Assembly: GCF_001639295.1 (NCBI RefSeq) | Contig: NZ_LWMV01000011.1 | Coordinates: 1 to 38,879 of the forward strand | DNA from: Methanobrevibacter curvatus | GTDB lineage: Archaea > Methanobacteriota > Methanobacteria > Methanobacteriales > Methanobacteriaceae | Reading direction: 5' to 3' | DNA: 38,879 bases | Shown here: positions 17,100 to 26,371 of the stretch, one piece after another | Numbering within the stretch: the first letter of the stretch is position 1 | Layout of the letters: each line of letters starts with the position of its first letter | Position numbers and translations under genes: made by a program | The notes under the pieces: generated by a model | What the model was told of the DNA's origin: nothing | The model's database searches: none | What the model saw: only the letters and a program-made list of their open reading frames with translations

Positions 17100-17447
17100 A
17101 ACATTGTAGCTATAGTAAAAGAAAATATAAAAAACAACAAAAGTGTCTCAACTAAACTTCCTATATTAGAACAAGAGGAAATAAATAAACTAGTAAATGC
17201 AGGACATTTCTTAAGTGCTTCTGATTTTATTAGAGAAGCTATAAGGGACAAGTTAGAAGCTATTAAAGTGCTAAATATTAGAGAGGTTAATTATAAAACA
17301 GCTAAGAAAGAAATCCTAGGATACTATAAAATAAATAAAGAAGCATACATTCATGATGTGGCCAATGATTTAGAATTAGATTTAGAATTAGTAGCAAACA
17401 TTACTAATGAGTTAATTAAAGAAGGCAGACTTGGAGATGTGGACTAA
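17100..17447 (+). pseudogene. Ribbon-helix-helix protein lacking a start codon
   Basis: An open frame from 17100 to TAA at 17445-17447 encodes about 114 residues: VAIVKENIKNNKSVSTKLP, then a CopG-type RHH core with SASDFIREAIRDKLE, then a helical C-terminal half ending IKEGRLGDVD. The frame has no ATG, GTG or TTG before the core. The codon where ATG would be expected (17106) is GTA, and the only near-start is ATT at 17103. TTTTATATATA at 17070-17080 is well placed for a leaderless transcript starting near 17103. It is either a start-lost pseudogene or a gene with a non-standard ATT start. It overlaps the next ORF by one base (TAATG). RHH proteins of this kind are DNA-binding regulators or antitoxins. 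Confidence 0.65.
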
Positions 17448-17578
17448 TGACAACATACACTGAAGAAGGAACAACTATAAAAGGCAACATACTTGTAGTA
17501 GAAGCAAGAAAAATATCAGATGCCAAAGTAATAAATAAATCTGGAAGACATAAAACACAGCAAATAATATTAAGATAA
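17447..17578 (+). CDS. Small ORF coupled to RHH gene
   Basis: 43 residues (MTTYTEEGTTIKGN... ending QQIILR). Its ATG shares an A with the stop of the RHH frame (TAATG), as in translationally coupled toxin-antitoxin or regulator pairs. No family is recognised; the beta-rich sequence could be a small OB- or SH3-like fold or the truncated N-terminus of a longer protein. It lies inside the cassette bounded by R1 and R2. Confidence 0.45.
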   Translation: MTTYTEEGTTIKGNILVVEARKISDAKVINKSGRHKTQQIILR

Positions 17579-17750
17579 TGCTAGATGTATAATAAGTAGA
17601 AAGTTAAAATATCTTAAAAAAAATAAATTAAACTAAACAGTTATAACTTAAAAATAACTATAAATTAAACCTACACATGAAATTTATGATTTTAACATAG
17701 AAAACAAGAAAAACCAAGAATAACTTTCCTTGCTAACATTTTTTTCAAAA

Positions 17751-17953
17751 GAGGCTGTCCCACAATTCGAAATTTTAAATTTTAGATAATATAAAATTGA
17801 TTTTAAATTGCTAAAATTTATTATAGCTATTAATTAGAATTTTATTTAGTGAAATAATGATTAATAAATTATTAATTTAGATTTAAATAGTTATTTATTA
17901 ATTTAATTAATTTTAAAAAGATTTATTTTTTCATGAAATTAATCATGGGACAT
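17751..17953. mobile_element. MITE-like element, copy R2
   Basis: From GAGGCTGTCCCACAATTC to AATCATGGGACATTTC. A direct repeat of R1, with end sequences that form an imperfect inverted repeat (GGCTGTCCCA against TGGGACA). It ends 20 bases from the 3' end of cpgS. Confidence 0.65.
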
Positions 17954-17972
17954 TTCCAAAGCTTGTTTAATA

Positions 17973-19358
17973 TTATTTTTTAGTATTTTCAAAATCATCT
18001 ATAGCTTCATCTACTAAATGGATAATTGATTTTGTTAAGTCTGGATATGAACCATCAATAGCTATTGGAATATTATCACAGTAAACTACTTCTAATCCTG
18101 CTTCAAGAGAGTCTTTTGTAGCCACATCTACAGCAGCAGCTTTTAACTCGGTTAACATTACATCTACATTGTCAATATATTTGGCAATGTCTTTTTGAAG
18201 TAATGGGCGATTAGATAAGTGAGGTGTTGTTCCGACAACTGTGCAACCATATTTTTTTTCTAAATGGCTAACTAAAACACTTTTAATGGCTTCAGGAGCT
18301 GTTGTTGCAAATAAAACTTTTTTATTTTTAATATCTCCAAGAGGTTTTGGTCTAAAAACTGTTGATATAACTGTTGCTTCAGGATTAATGTCTTTAACAA
18401 TATTTTCAATTTTTTTAATTTTTTCTTTTGAAGCCATTGGTTCTTCACACATAGTAATGATAATTAAATCTCCAAGTGATATTCTAAATGGTCCAAAGAA
18501 GTTTTCTATGTTTAAAATAGGTTGATTTGCACCAATTAATAGTATATTTTTGTTGGTTTTTATTGGAGGAATGGCTGCACCACTTCCTTCAAAAATTATA
18601 AACTTTCCTTCAAGCTGGTTAGCTATTTTGGCTCCATCTTCCATGTTTGTTAGGAAAACATCTCCTGCCATTCCACCTCCACATCTTCTACACCCAATGG
18701 TTAAAACTCTACTCATAAGTGCATCTTCCCAATGATCTGAGGCAGCATGGACTCCTTTATTCGATTGTTCCATTAAAAACTCAGGTGTGATTTCTATTTC
18801 ATCTCCACGAACCACTTCAGGCTCAGCTGGTCCACCGCGACCCATTGCAACAACACATGGACCATAACCTTTTTTATCAATGGCTCGTGTTGCGAAAGCA
18901 GATACAGCAGTTTTACCTATTCTTTTACCAGTTCCTAAAATTTTTAAGGATGGTTTTTCCATTACATCATATTCAGTTAATGGGTCAAAGGTAAAATCTG
19001 GACCATGATAGGGAATACCACAAGATAAAACTTTGGAAGCTATTTTAAATCTTTTTGTGTAATCTAAAACTGGTTCATCACTTAAATCCATTACAATATC
19101 TGCATCATATTTTTTTATCATTTCAACAATCAAATCATATGGAATTTCATGAGGGTCATCTCCAAAATGGACTTTTATTCCCATCATTTCACTGTAACTA
19201 TCTGGATCATCAGTTCTTAGTTTTTCAGTCCCTCCAATAAAAACAATGGCTACAACATCTATATGGTTAACATTGTCAAATAAATCAACTGCAGCTTTTG
19301 TGACTGGAAGATAATGCTCACCATCTACTAAACAAATCATTTTTTCTGTATTTTTCAT
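17973..19358 (-). CDS. cpgS: Cyclic 2,3-diphosphoglycerate synthetase
   Basis: 461 residues. Forms the intramolecular phosphoanhydride of 2,3-diphosphoglycerate with ATP, giving cDPG, a high-concentration solute and phosphate/carbon store of Methanobacteriales and some thermophiles. An N-terminal domain ([29 protein letters not shown]) is followed by a P-loop domain with GTGKRIGKT (142-150), [19 protein letters not shown] and [11 protein letters not shown]. Full length. The ATG is preceded by a textbook GGTGATACA. The region behind its 3' end carries the R1-R2 cassette. Its substrate pathway links it to pgk and tpi upstream. Confidence 0.93.
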   Translation of the reverse strand: MKNTEKMICLVDGEHYLPVTKAAVDLFDNVNHIDVVAIVFIGGTEKLRTDDPDSYSEMMGIKVHFGDDPHEIPYDLIVEMIKKYDADIVMDLSDEPVLDYTKRFKIASKVLSCGIPYHGPDFTFDPLTEYDVMEKPSLKILGTGKRIGKTAVSAFATRAIDKKGYGPCVVAMGRGGPAEPEVVRGDEIEITPEFLMEQSNKGVHAASDHWEDALMSRVLTIGCRRCGGGMAGDVFLTNMEDGAKIANQLEGKFIIFEGSGAAIPPIKTNKNILLIGANQPILNIENFFGPFRISLGDLIIITMCEEPMASKEKIKKIENIVKDINPEATVISTVFRPKPLGDIKNKKVLFATTAPEAIKSVLVSHLEKKYGCTVVGTTPHLSNRPLLQKDIAKYIDNVDVMLTELKAAAVDVATKDSLEAGLEVVYCDNIPIAIDGSYPDLTKSIIHLVDEAIDDFENTKK

Positions 19359-19625
19359 TGTATCACCATTTTTTTTTAAAATTAAATGTTTTTATTAAAT
19401 TTATATGTATTTTATATATAATAAAATTAATTATTAAATAATTAAAATAATTAGTTTTTTTATTATTTATTTTTCATTTTTCTTTCTATGTATATGGAAA
19501 ATACCCACAGCTTAAAATAAAATAACATAAAATTTTTTAGTTTTATACATAAACTATTTATATGTTGGTAATTAAATTTTTATGTTATATGACTATTTTT
19601 TAAATAAACTTTTTATAGGTATATC

Positions 19626-19973
19626 ATGAAAATAAAACTACCGATTTTAATTGGAATAATTGGGATTTTAATGAACATAATTTATATTATTAGATTATTC
19701 ACATTAAATTTTACTTATTTTACAAATTATGATTTAATATTCAGTTTTGCATTTGGAATATTGGCAGCAATTTTTGCAATTTTTGCTATATATCTATCTA
19801 AAATAGACAAGATTTTTTCTGCAATTGAATTTATTTTAGCTGGATTAACTTTTGTTTTAACGGGAACCACCTTTTTATTTAGTTATATTGGAATTATTTT
19901 ATATATTTTGTCTGGAATTTTATTATTTGTATATAATAAAGATATAAAATTGGGAGATAGTGTAAATGGTTAA
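19626..19973 (+). CDS. Hypothetical four-helix membrane protein
   Basis: 115 residues with about four membrane helices (approximately 5-25, 38-60, 65-85 and 86-105) and a short polar C-terminus. No family is recognised. The stop overlaps the ATG of the next gene by eight bases, which argues for co-translation with the FxLYD-like protein. Confidence 0.7.
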   Translation: MKIKLPILIGIIGILMNIIYIIRLFTLNFTYFTNYDLIFSFAFGILAAIFAIFAIYLSKIDKIFSAIEFILAGLTFVLTGTTFLFSYIGIILYILSGILLFVYNKDIKLGDSVNG

Positions 19974-20409
19974 AAAAGAAATTTTAATTCCAATACTCTC
20001 CATAATTTTAATATTTGGGGTTTTTTTTGTTGCTAGTGAAGTACAAAAACAAGAAATAATGGATGAAAAGAATGCTATTGAATTTTCTGATTTTAAAGCA
20101 AATTTTGCGATTTTTCCTTATTCTAATGTATATGACGGAAATGTTTCAGGTGTATTAAAATCTAATAAAACTTTTAATTTTGTGTATGGTGAAATAGTAT
20201 TTTATGACGAGAATAAAATGATTATTGGGACAACTCCACTCAGTATTAGTGATATATATGAAGATGAGACATATTATATTCATGTTCCTTATTATGGTAA
20301 TGATAATAAAAAACCAGCACACATTAAAATAATTATTTACAATAATGATGGGACAGTTGAATTTAAAAGTCATGAAAGTATTCTTTATGAAAACTCTTTT
20401 GATGTTTAA
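19966..20409 (+). CDS. FxLYD-like membrane-anchored extracellular protein
   Basis: 147 residues. One N-terminal membrane anchor (about 5-25), then a beta-rich domain of about 100 residues with NVSGVLKSNKTFNFVYGEIVFYDENKMIIGTT cut into strands typical of FxLYD/immunoglobulin-like cell-surface domains. It is probably displayed outside the membrane. GGGAGAT within the end of the previous gene serves as its ribosome site. Family assignment is by pattern only. Confidence 0.6.
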   Translation: MVKKEILIPILSIILIFGVFFVASEVQKQEIMDEKNAIEFSDFKANFAIFPYSNVYDGNVSGVLKSNKTFNFVYGEIVFYDENKMIIGTTPLSISDIYEDETYYIHVPYYGNDNKKPAHIKIIIYNNDGTVEFKSHESILYENSFDV

Positions 20410-20460
20410 TTTTATATTTTTTTGTTTTAATCAGATTATTTTATATATAAATGAGGGAGT

Positions 20461-20790
20461 ATGATGAATAAAAAAGTTTTAATTAGTTTAGTAATAATTA
20501 TTATAGTAACATTGCTTGGGATATTACTTGTAAAAAATGAATTTGTATTGGTTCAAGAACCAAAGAATATTGGTGAAAAAGGATCAGAGTATATTGGTGA
20601 AAAAAAAGCATTAGAAATTGCTAGTCATGTTCCTATTTTAGGAAAACCAAATTCTGCTTCTTTGGTAGAGTTTAAAGGTCGCCAAATGTATAAGGTTGTA
20701 TGGAATGATGAAGTAGGTAATTATGCATATGTTGATGCAATAAATGGCACATTATATGATTCTTCTGGTCAAAGTCATGGATTTGCATAA
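20461..20790 (+). CDS. PepSY-like membrane-anchored protein
   Basis: 109 residues. An N-terminal membrane anchor (about 5-25) is followed by a domain reading GEKKALEIA ... GRQMYKVVW ... NYAYVDAINGTLYD, which has the alpha-then-beta-hairpin plan of PepSY domains (extracellular, often peptidase-inhibiting). Two ATGs are adjacent (20461 and 20464) behind GAGGGAG. It follows the FxLYD-like gene by 51 bases, likely one operon of surface-exposed proteins. Confidence 0.65.
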   Translation: MMNKKVLISLVIIIIVTLLGILLVKNEFVLVQEPKNIGEKGSEYIGEKKALEIASHVPILGKPNSASLVEFKGRQMYKVVWNDEVGNYAYVDAINGTLYDSSGQSHGFA

Positions 20791-21376
20791 TTTTTATTTT
20801 TTGAGGCAAATGGAATTTTTATACTGAGAAACAATGATTGAATTGATAAGTTTGGTTTTTATTGGATAAAATTTTTTGTATTTAATCTAGATTTGCTCAT
20901 TAGATGTATGTATTTATTTCTATTATTATCAAGAGATTCATAACTATTTTAATAACAGGCAAATAATGCTTTTTATTATAAATAACTTATTTTTTGAGTA
21001 TTTGTTATTTTATCCTTTTAATTTAGTATATTTTTTGTTTTAAAATTTTAACTTAATTGAATAATTTTTTTTAAAATTAAATGTTATATAATATTTTGTA
21101 CATAATTAAAATTACTTATTAAATATATATTTATTTTACATTTTTTGTCAAAGTCAAAAACTTTACTTTTTGAAATCAAAAAAAAAATAAAATTAAATTA
21201 AATATCTATTAAAAACTGTTTATTTTTAAAGTAAATGAAAATAAACAATATTGAAAAAACCATAAAACTCAAACCAGTAACATATTTTAATGTGTTCATT
21301 TTTTTTTAAATTTTAAATAAATATTTTAATAACTTTTTTATAAATATTAAATAGCTCATTGATAACAGGTGTTAAA
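20791..21376. other. Spacer with argH promoter
   Basis: About 590 A/T-rich bases. A weak hairpin TCAAAAA-CTTTAC-TTTTTGA lies near 21153-21172. TTTTATAAAT near 21336-21345 is a good TATA box for argH; a start ~27 bases on gives a leader of about ten bases with AGGTG. No gene is seen. Confidence 0.45.
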
Positions 21377-22789
21377 TTGAACATTAGAAAAGGAAGATTA
21401 GGAAAATCTATGACTGATGATGCAGCAGAATTTACAAGCTCTTTAGAATTTGATAAATATCTATTTGAAGCAGATATTAAGTGTAACTTTGCACATACAT
21501 TAATGTTAAAGGAAGAAAAAATAATTGACGAAAAAATAGCTGATAAAATCCTTGGAGCTTTAATTCAATTAGAAGAAGAAGGTTATGAATCTCTTGAATT
21601 TGACCATTCTGTTGAAGATATTCATATGGCTGTTGAAAACTATGTTACAGATTTAATAGGCTCTGATGCAGGGTTTATGCATACAGCTAAAAGTAGAAAT
21701 GATCAAGTTGCAACAGATATTCGTTTAGCTTTAAGAAAAAAAGTTCTTGAACTTGAAAAAGCTATTTTAGAATTTATTAAAGAGTTATTAGATTTGGCAA
21801 GTGAACATACTGAAACAATCTTTGTGGGATACACCCACCTTCAACATGCACAACCTTTAACTTTTGGACATCACTTAATGGCTTATGCTCAGTCTCTTAA
21901 AAGAGATTATCAGCGTTTAAAAGACACATATAAACGAATTAACTTAAATCCTTTAGGTTCTGCTGCAATGGCAACCACTACTTTTCCTATAAACCGTGAA
22001 CTAACCACCAAACTATTAGGATTTGATGAATATTTAGAAAATTCAATGGATGGTGTTTCTGCTCGGGATTTTATTGGTGAAACTGTATTTGATTTATCAA
22101 TGCTTTCATCTAACCTTTCTAAAATGGCTGAAGAAATGATACTTTGGAGTAGCTATGAATTTAGACTTGTTGAAATTGGAGATGACTTCTCTTCCACATC
22201 ATCAATAATGCCTCAAAAAAAGAATCCTGATGTGGCTGAAATTGCAAGAGCAAAGTCTACAATAGCAAGTGGAGAGTTATTTACAATTTTATCTATTTTA
22301 AAAGCTATTCCATTTACATACAATAGAGATTTACAAGAAATAACTCCTCATTTGTGGAATGCTTATGAAAACACCTACGATGTCTTGAAAATTATGACAT
22401 CAATGATTTCTTCCATTAAATTTAATAAAGAAAGGGCATTATACCTTGCAAACCGTAATTTTGCAACAGCAACAGATTTGGCTGATTTAATTGTTAAAGA
22501 AAAGTCAATTCCATTTAGAATAGCTCACAAAATTGTTGGAAGAGTTGTAAGTGAAGCTATTGGGGGTGATGTTGATATAAAAGATATTGACACGGAATTT
22601 ATTGATAAAATTGCTGAAGAATTGGATATTGATAACTTAGGTCTTGATGATGATTTAATTCAAAATGCACTTGATCCTGTTTTAAATGTTAAATTAAGGA
22701 AAGTTCCAGGAGGCCCAGCACCTGAAATGGTTAAAATAGCCATTAAACACTTGAATGATTTTATTAGTGATGAATTATCCAATGAGTGA
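21377..22789 (+). CDS. argH: Argininosuccinate lyase
   Basis: 470 residues from TTG at 21377, chosen because AGGTG lies 6 bases before it and [12 protein letters not shown] is the normal N-terminus; an earlier in-frame TTG at 21359 has no ribosome site. Splits argininosuccinate into arginine and fumarate. Fumarase/aspartase superfamily: [27 protein letters not shown] (catalytic His), and the signature [11 protein letters not shown] about residue 278. Complete and of normal length. The IS element inserted about 50 bases behind its stop. Confidence 0.95.
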   Translation: MNIRKGRLGKSMTDDAAEFTSSLEFDKYLFEADIKCNFAHTLMLKEEKIIDEKIADKILGALIQLEEEGYESLEFDHSVEDIHMAVENYVTDLIGSDAGFMHTAKSRNDQVATDIRLALRKKVLELEKAILEFIKELLDLASEHTETIFVGYTHLQHAQPLTFGHHLMAYAQSLKRDYQRLKDTYKRINLNPLGSAAMATTTFPINRELTTKLLGFDEYLENSMDGVSARDFIGETVFDLSMLSSNLSKMAEEMILWSSYEFRLVEIGDDFSSTSSIMPQKKNPDVAEIARAKSTIASGELFTILSILKAIPFTYNRDLQEITPHLWNAYENTYDVLKIMTSMISSIKFNKERALYLANRNFATATDLADLIVKEKSIPFRIAHKIVGRVVSEAIGGDVDIKDIDTEFIDKIAEELDIDNLGLDDDLIQNALDPVLNVKLRKVPGGPAPEMVKIAIKHLNDFISDELSNE

Positions 22790-22836
22790 TATTGTTTTGT
22801 TTTTTAACTTTAAAGGATCAAAACAAGGAAATAATT

Positions 22837-22861
22837 CACTGCTGTCAACTTAAGAATTTTT
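22837..22861 (+). repeat. Left terminal inverted repeat of IS
   Basis: 25 bases, perfect inverse of 24824-24848. Confidence 0.93.
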
Positions 22862-22887
22862 TTAAATTTTTTTTTATGTTGTTGTTT

Positions 22888-24219
22888 TTAGAAGCTTTTT
22901 CTGTTATTGGTTCTATTTTTTGTTGAATATGCTCTTTTAGGTTTTCTGGGGCTTTTTGTCGTGCTTGTTTGTGTGTATGTTTTTGATATTTCTTGAATTA
23001 GTTCTATTAGTTTTTCTTTTTGTGTGTTTTCCTCTGTTAATCTCGTTATTTTTATTAATTCTTCTTTTATGATTCCTAGTGCGATGTTTTTATTGATTTT
23101 TTTCTTTTTAGGTTTTGGATCTTTTGTGTTTTGTGTTTTTTGGTTGAGTATTTTTTGTGCTGTGTTTTCTAGGTCGTTTACAATGTTGTATGCTAGTATT
23201 TGGGATAAATAGTCTTGTTTGACTGCTATTTCTGAATAACCGCTCACATTTTCTATGGCGAATAGGTTTTTTAATGAGTCGTATGAGACTTCTATTCCCC
23301 ATTTTAGGTTGTATAATTCTTTTAAATCGTTTGAAGTGAATGTTTTTTTGTTTAAATTGCTTATTAAATGTTCTTCTTCTCCTGTGGGTAGTGTTATTTT
23401 TGTGATTCTGAGATTGAGTTTTTCTTTTTTGAGTAATTTTTCTTTTAATTCTTTGTTTTTTATATGATTTAGCCGTGTTTTGTTTATATTTATGTCTATG
23501 AATTCATCATTGGTTTTCATTATTGTTTTTTCTGCTTTATATGAGTTTTTTCTTATTCTGAATATGAATTTTTCATTTTTTTCTAGAAGGTAGTTAAAGA
23601 ATTCTATTGATGGAAATCCTCTATCACAGATAAATATCTTTTTTGTATCTTTTAAATAGTCTAATTTCGTTATATTGTCCATGTTTCTATTTATTAATTC
23701 TTTTTCACTGGTTTTATATTTATCTAATTCTAGGTCTATTATGAATCCATTTAAACAATCGTAAATTGTGGTTAAATTTATTGCTACTGATGTTAATTCT
23801 TGAAATTTGTTGATAATGCCTCCAAATATGTTTTCAAGGGTTTTATTATATGGTAATGTGGATTTACTACCATCACCGGATAAAATTAAGTGGTTTTTAA
23901 ATTTTTTAACTTCATTACTGCCGTAAAACTTTGTTAATAAGTGATTATTTAGGTTTTTAAATACATTTGGATTTAATTTTTCCTTTGATTTAGAAAATGC
24001 TTGCTTAGAAATACTTATTTTGCCTATTTTTTTGAAATAATTTCTTAATTCCATATGATTAGTCAGTCCATGCTTATTTATGTGGATCAATATGGAATTT
24101 TCAAAATTTAAAGGACTTTCACGAGTAAAAGCAGATTTATACATTCTCCCATATTCAACGGCTTCTTTACTTTTAATATAAGCAAATAAACTTATCATTC
24201 TTCTTATAGTGCCATGCAT
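22888..24219 (-). CDS. IS4-family DDE transposase
   Basis: 443 residues. DDE_Tnp_1 fold: first Asp D116 in SGDGSKSTLPY, second Asp D199 in ICDRGFPS, and Glu E310 in the IS4 signature region (YNLKWGIEVSYDSLK). The region follows Y-x2-K-x3-E-x6-K, with Lys where Arg is usual. The C-terminus is very basic, with KSPRKPKRAYSTKNR. The frame is intact, so the element could be active. Transcribed from the shared divergent promoter region at 24220-24346. Confidence 0.9.
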   Translation of the reverse strand: MHGTIRRMISLFAYIKSKEAVEYGRMYKSAFTRESPLNFENSILIHINKHGLTNHMELRNYFKKIGKISISKQAFSKSKEKLNPNVFKNLNNHLLTKFYGSNEVKKFKNHLILSGDGSKSTLPYNKTLENIFGGIINKFQELTSVAINLTTIYDCLNGFIIDLELDKYKTSEKELINRNMDNITKLDYLKDTKKIFICDRGFPSIEFFNYLLEKNEKFIFRIRKNSYKAEKTIMKTNDEFIDININKTRLNHIKNKELKEKLLKKEKLNLRITKITLPTGEEEHLISNLNKKTFTSNDLKELYNLKWGIEVSYDSLKNLFAIENVSGYSEIAVKQDYLSQILAYNIVNDLENTAQKILNQKTQNTKDPKPKKKKINKNIALGIIKEELIKITRLTEENTQKEKLIELIQEISKTYTQTSTTKSPRKPKRAYSTKNRTNNRKSF

Positions 24220-24305
24220 TTCATCAAAACCAATAATTCACTAGTAAATTGTTTGTTTTAAAATTTTAAAAACACAAACATTATGTATGATTATTGGTGT
24301 GATAG

Positions 24306-24320
24306 TATATATATTTATAG
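24306..24320 (+). promoter_or_regulatory. TATA box of the zinc-ribbon gene
   Basis: TATATATATTTATAG lies 27-40 bases before the ATG at 24347, and no ribosome site is visible, so the transcript is probably nearly leaderless. Confidence 0.5.
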
Positions 24321-24346
24321 TATAAAACACAAAAATATAATAAACA

Positions 24347-24727
24347 ATGCCCAGAAATAATAATGAATCAATAAACTTAAACCTTCCAAATGAAGAACAT
24401 TCAATAGAACTATTTAGAAAAATAAGATGGTCTGAAGGAGTATATTGCCCTAAATGCCACTCTTTTCATGTTGAAAAAAGAGGACCTCAAGGACGAATAC
24501 ACAGATACCAATGCAAAGATTGTAATACAAATTTCAGCGATTTCACTAACACAATATTTCAAAATAGCCAAACACCAATAGGAACAATGTTTTACATACT
24601 ATTCAACTTAAAAAACAAAAAAACCAGCCAACTAGCCAAAGAAACAGGCTTAACAAGACAAACAATATATCGTGTCAAAAAACTATTCAAAGAAAAAACA
24701 CAAACAGAACAAAAAATAAAAAACTAA
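24347..24727 (+). CDS. Transposase-type zinc-ribbon/HTH protein, passenger of the IS
   Basis: 126 residues. Reads like the N-terminus of IS1595-family transposases: LFRKIRWSEGVYCPKCHS, then RYQCKDCNTNFSDFTNTIF (a C-x2-C ... C-x2-C zinc ribbon, about 36-66), and an HTH with SQLAKETGLTRQTIYRVKKLF. It stops where the ISXO2-type DDE domain would begin, so it cannot be a transposase itself. It lies inside the intact terminal repeats of the IS4-type element, divergent from the transposase. Possible roles are regulating the transposase or directing it to targets. Confidence 0.75.
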   Translation: MPRNNNESINLNLPNEEHSIELFRKIRWSEGVYCPKCHSFHVEKRGPQGRIHRYQCKDCNTNFSDFTNTIFQNSQTPIGTMFYILFNLKNKKTSQLAKETGLTRQTIYRVKKLFKEKTQTEQKIKN

Positions 24728-24823
24728 TAAAAAAATAAGATATTAAACAATTTAACACAAAAATAAACCTTAAAACACTGTTTAAAAAAACATATATCAA
24801 CACACAAAATTATTAACAAAAAC

Positions 24824-24848
24824 AAAAATTCTTAAGTTGACAGCAGTG
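24824..24848 (-). repeat. Right terminal inverted repeat of IS
   Basis: Ends CTTAAGTTGACAGCAGTG; perfect inverse of the left end. Confidence 0.93.
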
Positions 24849-25076
24849 GGAAATAATTTGTATTGACTAAAAACAATTTAGTAAATATTCTATAATTAAT
24901 ATTAATAATTATAATAAAATAACTATAATAATATAATTATAATAATAAAATAATAACTTGCTAATATGCAAATCAACATGAAAACAGATAATGAATATGT
25001 GAAAATTAGCTAATTCTTGATTAGATTAATGGCATTTATTTGAATAAATAAAAAAATATTGAATTAAACACCAATA

Positions 25077-25505
25077 CTATAATTTTTTGTAATAGACTGT
25101 GGTTGTTTTAGGTGTATATCCTTTAGGAGGATGGATGTAGATACTCCAGCTTCCATATTTCTTGTTGGCTGTATATGTTTTAGTAATATATTTAGTTTTA
25201 CCCTTAATTTTTTTAAATTTAATTGTTGCTTTATAGACCCTATAATATCTTGGTTCAGGACCAGTAAATTTAGACCAAGTAGTTATATGAATTATATTTT
25301 TATTTTCATGTTGCGGAGAATATTTACTATTATAGTATACATTAAGGTGATCACTGTGTCCTAATTTTTTATCAACTCCTGCACTAATGTCATCTTTAAA
25401 CTTAATAGTGCCAGTTTTGTAGATTTTAGCAACTACTGGACTTGTACAAATAGCTACTGCTAATATTAATGTTAATAGTATTATTAATATTTTTTTCAGT
25501 TTCAT
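25077..25505 (-). CDS. Small secreted protein
   Basis: 142 residues. A clear signal peptide (KLKK basic end, then ~17 hydrophobic residues, cleavage probably after VVA near residue 26). The mature part is rich in Lys, Tyr and Thr with beta-type spacing (YYRVYKATIKFKKIKG, YGSWSIYIHPPKGY). No catalytic motif or family is recognised; small secreted beta proteins of this style are frequent in Methanobrevibacter. AAGGAGA precedes the ATG. Single gene. Confidence 0.7.
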   Translation of the reverse strand: MKLKKILIILLTLILAVAICTSPVVAKIYKTGTIKFKDDISAGVDKKLGHSDHLNVYYNSKYSPQHENKNIIHITTWSKFTGPEPRYYRVYKATIKFKKIKGKTKYITKTYTANKKYGSWSIYIHPPKGYTPKTTTVYYKKL

Positions 25506-25663
25506 TTTTTTCTCCTTTTAATTTTCCCATTTTATGCATAATAAAATAATATATTATATGTCTTTTTTATATATAAATCTAACATTTTCTATTTTAGATA
25601 TTTAATTTTAAACTCAATCAGCGAATATCTAATTGATTTTTTAAAATCTGACACAATTTGAAA

Positions 25664-25691
25664 CAAACTTTTAAAAAAAGTTTGATCAAAA
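25664..25691. repeat. Interspersed palindromic repeat, copy B
   Basis: Reverse complement of copy A (841-871) apart from a few bases in the T/A tract; includes the hairpin CAAACTTTT/AAAAGTTTG and TTTGATCAAAA. It lies in the spacer between the secreted protein and the defence operon. Confidence 0.6.
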
Positions 25692-25770
25692 GATATTTAA
25701 AAGAATAAACCATTTATTTTATAAAAATGCTTTTATTAATATAGTATTTTTAAATACTTATTTTCTTCTT

Positions 25771-25836
25771 TTTTTCAGTTTAATGAAAATTTTACAGAAC
25801 AATATAAAGTTTTTTCAGTTTAATGAAAATTTTACA
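25771..25836. repeat. Two 26-bp direct repeats, 40 bp apart
   Basis: A 26-base sequence starting TTTTTCAGTTTAATGAAAAT occurs at 25771-25796 and 25811-25836 without mismatch. Confidence 0.85.
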
Positions 25837-25848
25837 AAAATATTAAAA

Positions 25849-25973
25849 GAGGCTAATCCAATAATATGATTATTTTTAAGAATTTTAAAAATTGTAAAAA
25901 ATATTGTTTGAATTTTTTATTTTCTCTATATTTCATTCTACTCTAATTGAAAAATGAGTTATGGGACAGCCTT
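25849..25973. mobile_element. Decayed MITE-like element R3
   Basis: Begins GAGGCTAATCCA (degenerate) and ends ATGGGACAGCCTT, the inverse of the GAGGCTGTCCC end of R1 and R2. Internal sequence is A/T-rich, without an ORF, and about 125 bp. A remnant of the same family. Confidence 0.45.
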
Positions 25974-26371
25974 GAAAAAACCTTTCAAACTTTATTTTTA
26001 TTAAATATTTAAATTAAATCTTTTTTTTTTTAAACAAATAGTTACTTATTCTATTAAACATTAATCTAAGTAAATATAATTCTTTTTAAAAATATTAATC
26101 CCTTTGTTCTATTATTATTTAGGATTATTTTATTTCTAAATGTTTTTTCTTGAATCAACATAATATACGGATCGTGGAGGTTTTATTTTTATTTATAGTT
26201 TTTATTATTTATGTTTTTCTAAGAGAATGAAGTTTATATAAAGATATATATACAATTTATAATAAAATATATTTTATTAAAGATTATTATTACTGTATAT
26301 TTTGTTTAAGGGAGAATTTAATTAAAGTTTAAAAAATATTATTGCTAACTAGTTTTTTATCAGGTTTTAAC
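25974..26371 (+). promoter_or_regulatory. Promoter region of the defence operon
   Basis: About 400 A/T-rich bases without a gene. GTTTATATAAAG at 26232-26243 is the best TATA box, giving a leader of about 110 bases; GGTTTT lies just before the ATG at 26372. Confidence 0.45.

Larger units (their letters stand above)
22837..24848. mobile_element. Complete IS4-type insertion sequence with passenger gene
   Basis: 2012 bp. The ends are perfect 25-bp inverted repeats starting CACTGCTGTCAACTTAAG. GGAAATAATT stands immediately outside both ends (22827-22836 and 24849-24858), a 10-bp target duplication, so the element is intact and young. Inside are an IS4-type transposase on the minus strand and a divergent zinc-ribbon/HTH gene on the plus strand, sharing a 127-base promoter region. 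Confidence 0.93.
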
